DNA from: Thermoplasmata archaeon
GTDB lineage: Archaea; Thermoplasmatota; Thermoplasmata; Lutacidiplasmatales; UBA184
DNA length: 5,935 nucleotides
Direction: 5' to 3'
Assembly: GCA_030042955.1 (NCBI GenBank)
Contig: JASHYQ010000173.1
Location: 1-5,935 of the forward strand
Made by a program: the position numbers and the translations under genes. The notes under the pieces were generated by a model. That model did no database searches. It was given only the letters and a program-made list of their open reading frames with translations, and was not told the DNA's origin. How positions within the stretch are numbered: the first letter of the stretch is position 1; each line of letters opens with the position of its first letter. Shown piece by piece: positions 1-5,450 of this stretch.

Positions 1-444
1 GTACTCGCCTCGCACCTTCGTGAGGTTCGGGTAGAGGATCTCGAGGGTGACCAGGGCCTTCGGCGTCGAGTCCTGGAGGATCCGGGTGAGGTCCTGGCCG
101 ATGTAGAGCGGGCTGACCTGCACAACGGTCGCACCGAGCCGGAGGACCGCGAACAGCGCAATCGGGTAGAGCGGGCAGTTCGGCAGGTAGATCGCGACCC
201 GGTCACCCGGGCCGACCCCCTCCTTCGCCAGGGCGGCGGCGAGGCGCTCGCTCGCTTGCCAGAATTGGGCGTAGGTCCATTTCGCCCCGTAGTAGACGAG
301 CGCTCTCCGGCTCCCCCACCGGCGGACGCTCGCCTCGATGAGTTCGGGGAGGAGGACGTTCGGGATCTCGACGTGGGGAGGGACCGAGGGGGGGTACTTC
401 TTCAGCCAGGGTCGGTCGGCGTCGGTCGGCGGAGCGTCAACCAT
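1..444 (-). CDS. AMP-forming acyl-CoA synthetase, N-terminal 148 residues (cut by window edge)
   Basis: Acyl-CoA synthetases of the ANL superfamily activate a carboxylic acid with ATP to an acyl-adenylate and then transfer it to CoA. The visible part has the usual N-terminal order: a WLKKYPPSVPPHVEIP lead, NVLLPELIEASVRRWGSRRAL, then LVYYGAKWTYAQFWQASERLA, GVGPGDRVAIYLPNCPLYPIA and a GATVVQVSPLY segment. This pattern is typical of long-chain fatty acyl-CoA ligases. The P-loop and adenylation motifs would lie beyond position 1, so substrate and integrity cannot be judged. ATG at 444 is preceded by GGTGA (452-456, 7-nt spacing), which overlaps the stop region of the DUF35 gene 13 nt upstream. 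It is the third gene of the thiolase operon and presumably supplies or recycles acyl-CoA for it. A 10-bp tandem duplication (411-430) lies just inside the start. Confidence 0.9.
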   Translation of the reverse strand, partial: MVDAPPTDADRPWLKKYPPSVPPHVEIPNVLLPELIEASVRRWGSRRALVYYGAKWTYAQFWQASERLAAALAKEGVGPGDRVAIYLPNCPLYPIALFAVLRLGATVVQVSPLYIGQDLTRILQDSTPKALVTLEILYPNLTKVRGEY

Positions 445-457
445 CCGACGGTCACCC

Positions 458-862
458 CTACGGGGAAGCGTCCGCCTCCTTCGCGAACTGGACCCCCGGT
501 TTGTAACTCGGGACGAAATGGACCCGGTCGCCGACCGCGAGCCCGTCGACCGATTTCACGGTCGGCATCCAGCCGGTGATGCGACCCCCGCCGTCGAGCT
601 CCACGACCACGTAGGCGTAGGGGGCGTCGTTGAGGAACTCGTCGCCCGGCACGGTCAGCAGCGTGAACGCGACCACCCGACCGGCCTGACCGAGTTCCCG
701 CTCTTCTCGGTTGCGGCCGCCACATCGCGGACACGCCATCCCCCACGTCGCGCTGACGAAGCCGCACTTCGGGCAGCGGAAGCCCCGGAGCTTGTGCCCC
801 TCCTCGTACCCCTGCACGAAGTCGGCGACGGCGTGCCCGGCCCGCGGAAGTTCGTCGGTCAT
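458..862 (-). CDS. DUF35 zinc-ribbon/OB-fold protein, thiolase partner
   Basis: 134 residues, the normal length for the DUF35 family (rubredoxin-like zinc ribbon followed by an OB-fold). The zinc ribbon is C30-P-K-C33 with C44-P-R-C47. The OB-fold covers about residues 56-130 (GRVVAFTLLTVP, YAYVVVELDGGGRITGW, VGDRVHFVP). In archaea DUF35 proteins bind thiolases and, in the mevalonate pathway, hold acetoacetyl-CoA thiolase and HMG-CoA synthase together so that CoA intermediates are channelled. Related DUF35 domains also partner SCP2-type thiolases or aldolases and MaoC-like hydratases in bacteria. Here the gene begins 10 nt after the thiolase stop, with GAGG overlapping that stop at 7-nt spacing, so the two are co-translated neighbours and very likely form one complex. 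ATG at 862 was chosen over an upstream in-frame ATG at 1000 because the extension is low-complexity antisense of the thiolase. Confidence 0.9.
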   Translation of the reverse strand: MTDELPRAGHAVADFVQGYEEGHKLRGFRCPKCGFVSATWGMACPRCGGRNREERELGQAGRVVAFTLLTVPGDEFLNDAPYAYVVVELDGGGRITGWMPTVKSVDGLAVGDRVHFVPSYKPGVQFAKEADASP

Positions 863-872
863 CGTGCCGCCT

Positions 873-2027
873 CTACCGGTGCGAGAAGATGTGGACGGAG
901 CAGGAGCCGCCCGTGGCGCCGACGTTGTGCGTGAGGGCCGTCCCCGTCTTGGGGACCTCGCGCCCGTGGGCGAGTCCGTTGAACTGCTCGAACACCTCAA
1001 CGACCTGCGAGACCCCGGTCGCGCTCACCGGATGACCCTTCGCCTTCAGTCCACCCGAGGAGTTGACCGGGAGACGGCCGTCCCGGACGGTGACCCCCTC
1101 GAGCGCGGCCTTGACGCCCGTCCCCTTGGGGAAGAAGCCAAGGTCCTCGATCGCCACCGCCTCGGCGATCGTGAAACAGTCGTGGACCTCCATGAAGTCG
1201 ATGTCCTTGGGCTCCATGTGCGCCTGACGGAAGGCCTTCGCCCCGGCGATCTTCGTCGCCGGAAGTCCCAGGAGGTCGGGCCGGTCCTGCATGTCGGTGA
1301 TCGAGCCGGCGCGCGCGGAGGCCCGGATGACCAGGGGCTCGGTAACGGGCTTCTTCACGAACTCCTTCGCGGCGACCACCACGGCCGCCGCCCCGTCCGA
1401 AAACGGGCAGCAGTCGTACAGCCGCAGCGGGGAGGCGATGATCGGAGAGGACAGGTAGGTGTCCATCGAGATCTCCCGCTGGAAATGAGCGTGGGGGTTT
1501 CGGGCGGCGTTGGCGTGGTTCTTGATCGCGATCGCTCCGAGCATCTCGGGCGGGTGTGGGAACGCGGCCTGGTAGGCGCTCGCGAGCGTTCCGTACAGCC
1601 CGGGGAACGTCGCCCCGTTCCTGGTCTCGAACGGATAGTCCGCGGCGATCGCGAAGTAGCTCGTCGCCGCGAGCGTGTCGAGATGGGAGAGCTTCTCCGA
1701 GCCGACGACCAGGGCCGCGTCGATGAACCCCCCCGCCACCTGGACGAACGCTTCGTGCAGGGCGGCGCTGGAGGAGGCGCACGCCGACTCGACCGTGCAG
1801 GACGGCACGTCGGGGATTCCGAGCCCTCCGTTGATCAGCGGTCCCACGTGGGCTTGATGCTCCGCGATTCCGAAGCAGTTTGAGACGAACGTGTAGCCGA
1901 TGTCCTTCGGCTCCAGGCCCGATTTCTCGATGGCCGCCAGAGAGACCCGCGTCGCGGCCTCCCGGCCGGTGTCCGCCATCTTGCCGAAACGGTTCGACGC
2001 CGCCCCGACGACCCATGCTTCCCGCAT
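873..2027 (-). CDS. SCP2-type thiolase (acetyl-CoA C-acyltransferase-like)
   Basis: 384 residues, full length for the archaeal thiolases of the SCP2/nondecarboxylating condensing-enzyme group. Visible active-site elements are the nucleophile C83 in VESACASSSAALHEA, H283 in MEVHDCFTIAE, H332 in GHPVSATG, and the C-terminal HNVGATGGSCSVHIF segment. Keeping Cys and His argues for a carbon-carbon forming or cleaving thiolase rather than the related aldolases that lost these residues. It may condense two acetyl-CoA or cleave 3-ketoacyl-CoA. No HMG-CoA synthase is adjacent, unlike the classical archaeal mevalonate cluster, and an acyl-CoA synthetase follows instead. That leans towards acyl-CoA breakdown or a dedicated acyl pathway (inference). 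The ATG at 2027 gives the typical start MREAWVVGAASNRFGK. No clear Shine-Dalgarno sequence is seen. It is the first gene of a three-gene operon. Confidence 0.92.
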   Translation of the reverse strand: MREAWVVGAASNRFGKMADTGREAATRVSLAAIEKSGLEPKDIGYTFVSNCFGIAEHQAHVGPLINGGLGIPDVPSCTVESACASSSAALHEAFVQVAGGFIDAALVVGSEKLSHLDTLAATSYFAIAADYPFETRNGATFPGLYGTLASAYQAAFPHPPEMLGAIAIKNHANAARNPHAHFQREISMDTYLSSPIIASPLRLYDCCPFSDGAAAVVVAAKEFVKKPVTEPLVIRASARAGSITDMQDRPDLLGLPATKIAGAKAFRQAHMEPKDIDFMEVHDCFTIAEAVAIEDLGFFPKGTGVKAALEGVTVRDGRLPVNSSGGLKAKGHPVSATGVSQVVEVFEQFNGLAHGREVPKTGTALTHNVGATGGSCSVHIFSHR

Positions 2028-2060
2028 ACCAATTCCCGACTCAAAGAAGGCCGAGCGCGG

Positions 2061-2068
2061 AATTAACC
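2061..2068 (-). promoter_or_regulatory. candidate TATA box for the thiolase operon
   Basis: On the minus strand this reads GGTTAATT, the only A/T-rich block in the 76-nt gap between the 85-residue gene and the thiolase. Its centre is about 37 nt before the ATG, which would place transcription start near 2038 and leave a leader of about 10 nt. The match to the archaeal TATA consensus is modest. Confidence 0.4.
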
Positions 2069-2103
2069 TAGCGGCTTGCTGACGAGGACCGTGCGTAGGT
2101 TTC

Positions 2104-2361
2104 TCACTCTAGCAGAGGGCGGAGCCGAGCGAACGCACGGTCGGCGGCCGCCGGGTCAGCGGTCTTGAAGAGCAGTCGCCCCGCTCGGCTGATCGTCACC
2201 TCGGTCTCGAGCGAGGCGATGAGCATTACGCGCGCATCGATCACCGATACTCCTGCCGCCTCGAGGGCGGCGCGGACCCGTCCCAAGTTGAGCGGGCGCG
2301 GCGGGTCCGGGAGCGCCTCGAATCCCCCTCCGCTCGAGCAGAGGCGAAGGGTTCGGTACAT
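2104..2361 (-). CDS. 85-residue protein of unknown function, downstream of ThiI-like gene
   Basis: I do not recognise a named family. The 85 residues split into an N-terminal part (MYRTLRLCSSGGG, one Cys at residue 8) and a C-terminal part that looks folded: helix VRAALEAAGVSV, strand ARVMLIASL, strand-turn-strand TEVTISRAGRLLFKT, then helix PAAADRAFARLRPLL. The strand-turn-strand-helix shape with a central G-R-L-hydrophobic turn resembles the small C-terminal tails of some E1-like and sulfur-carrier-linked enzymes, but that is only a visual resemblance. It starts 32 nt after the stop of the ThiI-like gene on the same strand and is probably in its transcript, so a role alongside tRNA thiolation is possible. 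No strong Shine-Dalgarno sequence precedes ATG 2361. Amino-acid composition and regular secondary structure favour a real gene. Confidence 0.7.
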   Translation of the reverse strand: MYRTLRLCSSGGGFEALPDPPRPLNLGRVRAALEAAGVSVIDARVMLIASLETEVTISRAGRLLFKTADPAAADRAFARLRPLLE

Positions 2362-2393
2362 GGGCCTGCCGCAGCGACCGCCCGGTGGGGGCC

Positions 2394-3020
2394 TCAGAGG
2401 ATGACGGCCTTGCGAACGCAGTCGTCGATCATCTGCTCCACGTCCAGCTGCTCCTCTTCCCGGAGGATCTGGACCAAGTTCGACCGCGTCGCCGGCTTAT
2501 CCGGGACGGCCTGGCAGCAGACGCCCGGCCGAGTGGAGATCTCGTAGGTGCCGATCGATTTCGCGACCGCCTCGATCTCCTGCTTGTCGAACCCAATCAG
2601 CGGACGAACAATCGGCAGGTGGACGGAAGCCGTGGCGCTGCGCATGTTCGAGAGCGTCTGGGAGGCGACCTGCCCCAGGGCCTCGCCCGTCACGAGGAAG
2701 GTCGCCCCCTCGCGCTCCGCGACCCGCTCGGCCGAACGCCACATGAACCGCCGGCAAAGCACGCAGCCGACGTGGCGGTCGGTTTCCCGCATGAGCGTGA
2801 CCTGGGTCGTCCCGTGGGGAACCACGTACAGCGGGATCGGCTGGTGGTATCGCTCCCGCAGGATCGCGAGGTGGTCGACCACTTTGGAGAGCGGCGAGTC
2901 GTCCGTGAACGGGCGGTTGTCCATGTGGACGGCCAGCAGCTCGTGCCCCTGGCGAAGCAGGTAGTGCATCGCCACCGGGGAGTCGATCCCGCCGCTCATG
3001 AGCATCACCCCGCGCGCCAT
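2394..3020 (-). CDS. ThiI-like tRNA 4-thiouridine sulfurtransferase, stand-alone PP-loop domain
   Basis: 208 residues corresponding to the adenylating PP-loop (AANH) domain of ThiI, which activates U8 of tRNA with ATP and replaces oxygen with sulfur. The PP-loop is S9-G-G-I-D-S14. The ThiI hallmark TGEALGQVASQT lies at 111-122. A CxxC (C86-V-L-C89) is followed by RRFMWR, and a C168-C169 pair sits in GVCCQAVPDKPATRSNL, the position of the catalytic Cys in ThiI. CxxC plus the catalytic-region Cys matches the archaeal ThiI subclass reported to bind an iron-sulfur cluster and not to use a rhodanese domain. The NFLD and THUMP tRNA-binding domains of ordinary ThiI are absent from the N-terminus: the protein starts six residues before the first PP-loop strand, and upstream lies a promoter. 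tRNA binding would need another protein. ATG 3020 fits a leaderless transcript. The 85-residue gene follows. Confidence 0.87.
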   Translation of the reverse strand: MARGVMLMSGGIDSPVAMHYLLRQGHELLAVHMDNRPFTDDSPLSKVVDHLAILRERYHQPIPLYVVPHGTTQVTLMRETDRHVGCVLCRRFMWRSAERVAEREGATFLVTGEALGQVASQTLSNMRSATASVHLPIVRPLIGFDKQEIEAVAKSIGTYEISTRPGVCCQAVPDKPATRSNLVQILREEEQLDVEQMIDDCVRKAVIL

Positions 3021-3043
3021 CGAGGGGTGAGAGCCGGGGTCCT

Positions 3044-3050
3044 CTATTTA
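3044..3050 (-). promoter_or_regulatory. TATA box for the ThiI-like gene, leaderless
   Basis: Minus-strand reading is TAAATAG, centred about 27 nt before ATG 3020, which puts the transcription start at or next to the ATG. The bases directly before the ATG (CACCCCTCG) hold no Shine-Dalgarno match, which fits a leaderless mRNA. Confidence 0.6.
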
Positions 3051-3078
3051 GGAGGTGCCCTCCCGCGCTCCGCCGACC

Positions 3079-3084
3079 TAAAGA
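3079..3084 (+). promoter_or_regulatory. weak TATA box for the alpha/beta hydrolase, leaderless
   Basis: TAAAGA lies 26 nt before ATG 3108, the spacing expected if transcription begins at the start codon. The segment before the ATG (GTCGGTCGGACCG) has no Shine-Dalgarno sequence. It sits about 35 bp from the divergent TATA box of the ThiI-like gene. Confidence 0.5.
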
Positions 3085-3107
3085 GGGCGAGACCGTCGGT
3101 CGGACCG

Positions 3108-3923
3108 ATGGCGTCAGCGCCCGTCCTTCCCGCCCAGCTTTCCTGCCGCGACGACGGTCAGGGACCCCCGGTCGTGCTCCTCCACGGCATCGGGGGGGAC
3201 CGACTCGTCTGGAACGCGGTCGCCACCCGGCTGGCCGCTGAGTTCCGCGTGATCGCCCCCGACCTGCGAGGCCATGGCCAGAGCCGGGCCCCTCCGGGCT
3301 CCCAGTTCACGCTCACCGAGATGGCCGCGGACGTCCTGCACCTCCTGGACGAGAAGAAGGTCGACTCGGCGCACTGGGTCGGGTTCAGTGGCGGGGCGTT
3401 CCTCGCCCTGCGGCTGACCCTGGACCACCCGGAACGCACCCGGAGCCTCGCCCTGGTCAGCGGCGCCGCCTACCTTGACGCTCACAGCCGTTCGGTGATG
3501 GAGCGGTGGTGGTCGACCTCGACGGAGGAGGGTCCCGATGCCTTCGCACTTCGCCTCCTGAAGGACGTCTACTATCCGGACTGGGTAGAGGCTCACCTCG
3601 ACATCGTCGACCTGGTCAACGAGGAGGTGCGGACCCGGGACTACACCGCGGCGGTGGCCTGGGGGCGTTCCCTCCAATCGTTCGACGAACGGAATTCGAT
3701 TACCGCCATCCGCAAGCCGACCCTCCTAGTGCAGGCGATGGACGACCAAGTCACCGATGCCTCGCACGGCCGGATCCTTCGCCAGTCGATCCCGGGCTCG
3801 GTGATCCGGATCTTCGCGGAGACTGGCCACATGATTCCGGTCGAGCGCCCGGACGAGCTGGCCGAGGCGCTCCTCGAGCATCTCCGGCGCGCGGAGGCAC
3901 GCCCCCCTACCGCCGCACCCTGA
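3108..3923 (+). CDS. alpha/beta-hydrolase fold protein
   Basis: 271 residues, the common length for single-domain alpha/beta hydrolases related to 3-oxoadipate enol-lactonase, esterases and haloperoxidase-like enzymes. Seen in order: VVLLHGIGGD (residues 22-31) with the HG oxyanion motif, VIAPDLRGHGQS (48-59), nucleophile elbow G-F-S94-G-G, a cap region about 125-195 rich in Trp and charged residues, the acid at D213 in AMDDQVTD, and the catalytic H241 in TGHMIP. The Ser-Asp-His triad looks complete, so it is probably active on an ester, lactone or thioester; the exact substrate cannot be read. There is no signal peptide, so it is cytoplasmic. The reading frame stays open far upstream through antisense of the ThiI-like gene, but ATG 3108 is where homology begins and has a correctly spaced TATA box. 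It appears to be transcribed alone. Confidence 0.9.
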   Translation: MASAPVLPAQLSCRDDGQGPPVVLLHGIGGDRLVWNAVATRLAAEFRVIAPDLRGHGQSRAPPGSQFTLTEMAADVLHLLDEKKVDSAHWVGFSGGAFLALRLTLDHPERTRSLALVSGAAYLDAHSRSVMERWWSTSTEEGPDAFALRLLKDVYYPDWVEAHLDIVDLVNEEVRTRDYTAAVAWGRSLQSFDERNSITAIRKPTLLVQAMDDQVTDASHGRILRQSIPGSVIRIFAETGHMIPVERPDELAEALLEHLRRAEARPPTAAP

Positions 3924-3937
3924 GGCCTCGGCACGAC

Positions 3938-3944
3938 GTTTATC
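3938..3944 (+). promoter_or_regulatory. TATA box for the small coiled-coil/Nudix pair
   Basis: GTTTATC lies in the 45-nt gap after the hydrolase stop, centred about 28 nt before GTG 3969, so transcription would begin at or just before that codon. This separates the pair from the hydrolase transcript. Confidence 0.55.
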
Positions 3945-3968
3945 TGCCCCCCCGGAGTGGAGGAGGAC

Positions 3969-4142
3969 GTGAGCGCTCCGACAGCTCCCAACCTCGCGGC
4001 CCGGGTCGTCGAGCTCGAGCGGCTGGTGCGTGACCTGCGCGCGCGCGTCGCCGTGCTGGAGGCGGGCACGGCCCCGCGCAAAGAGAACCCCGACGACCGG
4101 TCCACTATCCGGGAAAAGGTCAGGTTCGACTGGCAAGCGTGA
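3969..4142 (+). CDS. 57-residue coiled-coil protein, coupled to the Nudix gene
   Basis: No named family is recognised. Residues about 10-36 (LAARVVELERLVRDLRARVAVLEAG) form an amphipathic heptad pattern with Leu/Val at a and d positions, a short coiled coil likely to dimerise. A charged linker follows (PRKENPDDRSTIREK) and the C-terminus is VRFDWQA. GTG 3969 is preferred: GGAGG at 3959-3963 has 5-nt spacing and the TATA box at 3938-3944 is at the right distance. An alternative GTG at 3957 would add four acidic residues (MEED) and give 61. Its TGA overlaps the GTG of the Nudix gene (GTGA, 4139-4142), which implies translational coupling and perhaps a joint role. Regular heptads and the overlap make it a credible gene despite its size. 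Confidence 0.72.
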   Translation: MSAPTAPNLAARVVELERLVRDLRARVAVLEAGTAPRKENPDDRSTIREKVRFDWQA

Positions 4143-4765
4143 CCGCGGCGTCCGCCCCCGCGACCCGCTCGGTGGAGGAGTGGCTGGCGCGCTACGCCGA
4201 GGAACGACCTCCGGTCTCGACGGCCGGCGCGGCCGTCACGATCGTCCTTCGCCAGGGAGAGACGGACGTCGAGGTCCTCCTGATCGAGCGGGCCGAACGC
4301 CTCGACGACCCTGCCTCCGGTCAGATCGCCCTTCCCGGGGGCCACGTGGCCGACTCGGACGGGAACCTGGCGGTGACGGCCTCCCGCGAGCTTGAGGAGG
4401 AGGTCGGGCTCACGCTCGGGGACCTGCGAGGCGGTCTCCGGTACGTGGGGACCGAGAACGCGGTCCGCTTCGGCCTCAAGGTCGGGGTCTTCGCGACCGC
4501 CCTCGGCCCCCCGATCCGGCCTCCGTTTCCCCGGGACGAAGCGGAGGTGGCCCATGTCTTCTGGCTCCCCCGGGGAGCTCTCGACCGGACGCGGTCGGTC
4601 GAACGGGACACCTCACGGGGGGTGTACCCCGTGCCGGCGACGGTCTTCGAGGGGCATGTCCTCTGGGGGTTCACCCGCCGGCTCCTGCGGCAGTTCTTCG
4701 AGCTCCCGCTCGAGGACGGCGCGCTAGGCCCCGCCTTCAACGAGCGTCCGACGCCGCCCCCGTGA
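4139..4765 (+). CDS. Nudix hydrolase, CoA-diphosphatase-like (NudL/NUDT7 type)
   Basis: 208 residues. The Nudix motif spans residues 67-91, ending in TASRELEEEVGL with the metal-binding RE-x-x-EE core. The segment before it, LLIERAERLDDPASGQIALPGG, matches the extra signature of coenzyme A pyrophosphatases (LL-x-R...GQIAFPGG), and the spacing from GG to RE is that of this subfamily rather than of MutT. Such enzymes split CoA or acyl-CoA into 3',5'-ADP and (acyl)phosphopantetheine. Later elements fit: RYVGTENAVRFGLKVGVFAT, then EVAHVFWLPRGAL and a C-terminal FEGHVLWGFTRRLLRQFFE helix as in NUDT7/NUDT8. GTG 4139 overlaps the stop of the small coiled-coil gene. The substrate assignment is by family resemblance, and another nucleoside diphosphate derivative remains possible. 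The CoA theme recurs in the thiolase operon 2 kb away. Confidence 0.87.
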   Translation: MTAASAPATRSVEEWLARYAEERPPVSTAGAAVTIVLRQGETDVEVLLIERAERLDDPASGQIALPGGHVADSDGNLAVTASRELEEEVGLTLGDLRGGLRYVGTENAVRFGLKVGVFATALGPPIRPPFPRDEAEVAHVFWLPRGALDRTRSVERDTSRGVYPVPATVFEGHVLWGFTRRLLRQFFELPLEDGALGPAFNERPTPPP

Positions 4766-4780
4766 GGCGGCGGGGCGTTT
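4752..4780 (+). terminator. possible terminator hairpin at the end of the Nudix gene
   Basis: CGCCGCC (4752-4758) pairs with GGCGGCG (4766-4772) across a 7-nt loop that holds the TGA stop, and a short GTTT tract (4777-4780) follows. The T tract is short for an archaeal terminator, and in DNA this GC-rich such pairings are frequent, so the call is tentative. Confidence 0.35.
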
Positions 4781-4790
4781 CAGCCTCGCA
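4780..4790. repeat. left target-site duplication (9-11 bp)
   Basis: TCAGCCTCGCA here is repeated exactly at 5897-5907 in the same orientation. Both copies abut the terminal inverted repeats of the element between them. If the outermost A/T pair belongs to the inverted repeat, the duplication is the 9 bp CAGCCTCGC; if not, it is 11 bp. Confidence 0.85.
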
Positions 4791-4800
4791 GCTTTGGGAT
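4791..4800 (+). repeat. left terminal inverted repeat
   Basis: GCTTTGGGAT, 10 bp perfect with the right end (11 bp if the flanking A is included). Further inward the two ends stay similar only with a one-base offset (ATCC against ATTCC). Confidence 0.85.
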
Positions 4801-4903
4801 CCTAATCGGCGGCCTCGTAGGTCTGTGACTGTATCGTCATCCTTGGGATTTTGTTCCTCGGTCGATCTAACGGAATGGGCGCGAGGCGTGCGAGTGGCGT
4901 CCT

Positions 4904-5005
4904 GCTAGACAGAAAGCCCGGATGATTCCACACCTGGTGTCTACACCGTCGACCATTCGCGGACAGCCGGACCCGAATTAGTGGCGCCAAGTCCGACTGT
5001 CTAGC
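4904..5005. repeat. 9-bp inverted repeat pair with internal ACACC/GGTGT palindromes
   Basis: GCTAGACAG (4904-4912) is the exact complement of CTGTCTAGC (4997-5005), 84 nt apart. Between them ACACC-T-GGTGT-CT-ACACC (4930-4947) can form either of two alternative small hairpins. The block lies in the noncoding left arm of the mobile element, just past the 3' end of the passenger gene. No direct duplication flanks it, so it is not supported as a nested element. It may be a structured 3' region or a relic of the IS end. Confidence 0.5.
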
Positions 5006-5016
5006 GCTCGTCAATC

Positions 5017-5418
5017 CTAGCCCAGAACCTGCAAGGTGACTGACAGCGTGAACGACCAGACGACCCGCCCCGTGCCGTCCGGAGCCACCCAAGTCTCGCT
5101 CGTGGAGCAAGCGCTCGCGCAGGCCCCGTATCTCATGGCGATTGCCGAGGTCTGGGTACCCAGGCCATGGTCAAATGTCCCGTTCAGCTCCTCGCCGGCT
5201 GGAGTACCGTATACTGCGATGCAGAATCGATCGATGTGTGCTGTCGAGTTCACAAAGTAACACGCCGGTATGCCCTCTCCGGGCAGTTCGACGGTCCTCG
5301 AGGACCAACCAGGCGTCTCGATGATCGTCACCGCTGCATAGACTGCTGTCGCGCCAACGGCCACCGCAATGATCACATAGGCCCAGAAGGCGCTGGGGCG
5401 ACGAGCAGGGCTCGTCAT
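5017..5418 (-). CDS. membrane-anchored four-cysteine protein, passenger of the mobile element
   Basis: 133 residues with no family recognised. Residues 1-10 carry two Arg, and residues 11-33 (AFWAYVIIAVAVGATAVYAAVTI) form one membrane segment or signal anchor, which would leave the rest outside the cell. The exterior part has four cysteines (C53, C66, C100, C104) that could make two disulfides, two N-glycosylation sequons (N57-S-T, N79-G-T), and a beta-rich end (GRVVWSFTLSVTLQV), as in small Ig-like or lectin-like extracellular domains. ATG 5418 has a TATA-like box at leaderless distance. The gene lies inside the IS-derived unit, antisense to where the transposase N-terminus would be. The organised layout (anchor, cysteine pairs, beta strands, own promoter) supports a real gene. 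It could instead be a truncated relic of a longer surface protein. Confidence 0.68.
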   Translation of the reverse strand: MTSPARRPSAFWAYVIIAVAVGATAVYAAVTIIETPGWSSRTVELPGEGIPACYFVNSTAHIDRFCIAVYGTPAGEELNGTFDHGLGTQTSAIAMRYGACASACSTSETWVAPDGTGRVVWSFTLSVTLQVLG

Positions 5419-5443
5419 GATTACGGTGAGGACCCCAGTGCCA

Positions 5444-5450
5444 GTTTAGA
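5444..5450 (-). promoter_or_regulatory. TATA-like box for the passenger gene
   Basis: Minus-strand reading is TCTAAAC, centred about 29 nt before ATG 5418, which gives a transcript starting at or within a few bases of the ATG. The bases before the ATG (CCTCACCGTAATC) have no Shine-Dalgarno match. The box sits at the junction with the transposase fragment. Confidence 0.45.

Noticed and set aside
711..1883. 390-codon plus-strand frame opposite the thiolase
   Set aside because: It is Arg/Gly/Val-rich with no domain pattern and lies wholly antisense to a clear thiolase, an open-frame artefact of GC-rich DNA.
2385..3107. Upstream open extension of the alpha/beta hydrolase frame (would give 512 residues)
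   Set aside because: It is antisense of the ThiI-like gene, lacks recognisable domains, and ATG 3108 has a correctly placed TATA box and begins just before the first conserved strand.
3641..4555. 304-codon minus-strand frame opposite the hydrolase end, the small gene and the Nudix gene
   Set aside because: It crosses three genes of the other strand, is Arg/Gly-rich and shows no domain; the plus-strand Nudix motif is unambiguous.
4904..5005. A nested miniature element bounded by the 9-bp inverted repeat
   Set aside because: No direct duplication flanks it (GCGTCCT on the left, GCTCGTC on the right do not match in register) and the repeat is short, so only a structural repeat is claimed.
4802..5110. 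Minus-strand frame of 102 codons in the left arm of the element
   Set aside because: It overlaps the 3' end of the passenger gene in another frame, has no secondary-structure regularity or promoter, and its last codons merely reach the element end.
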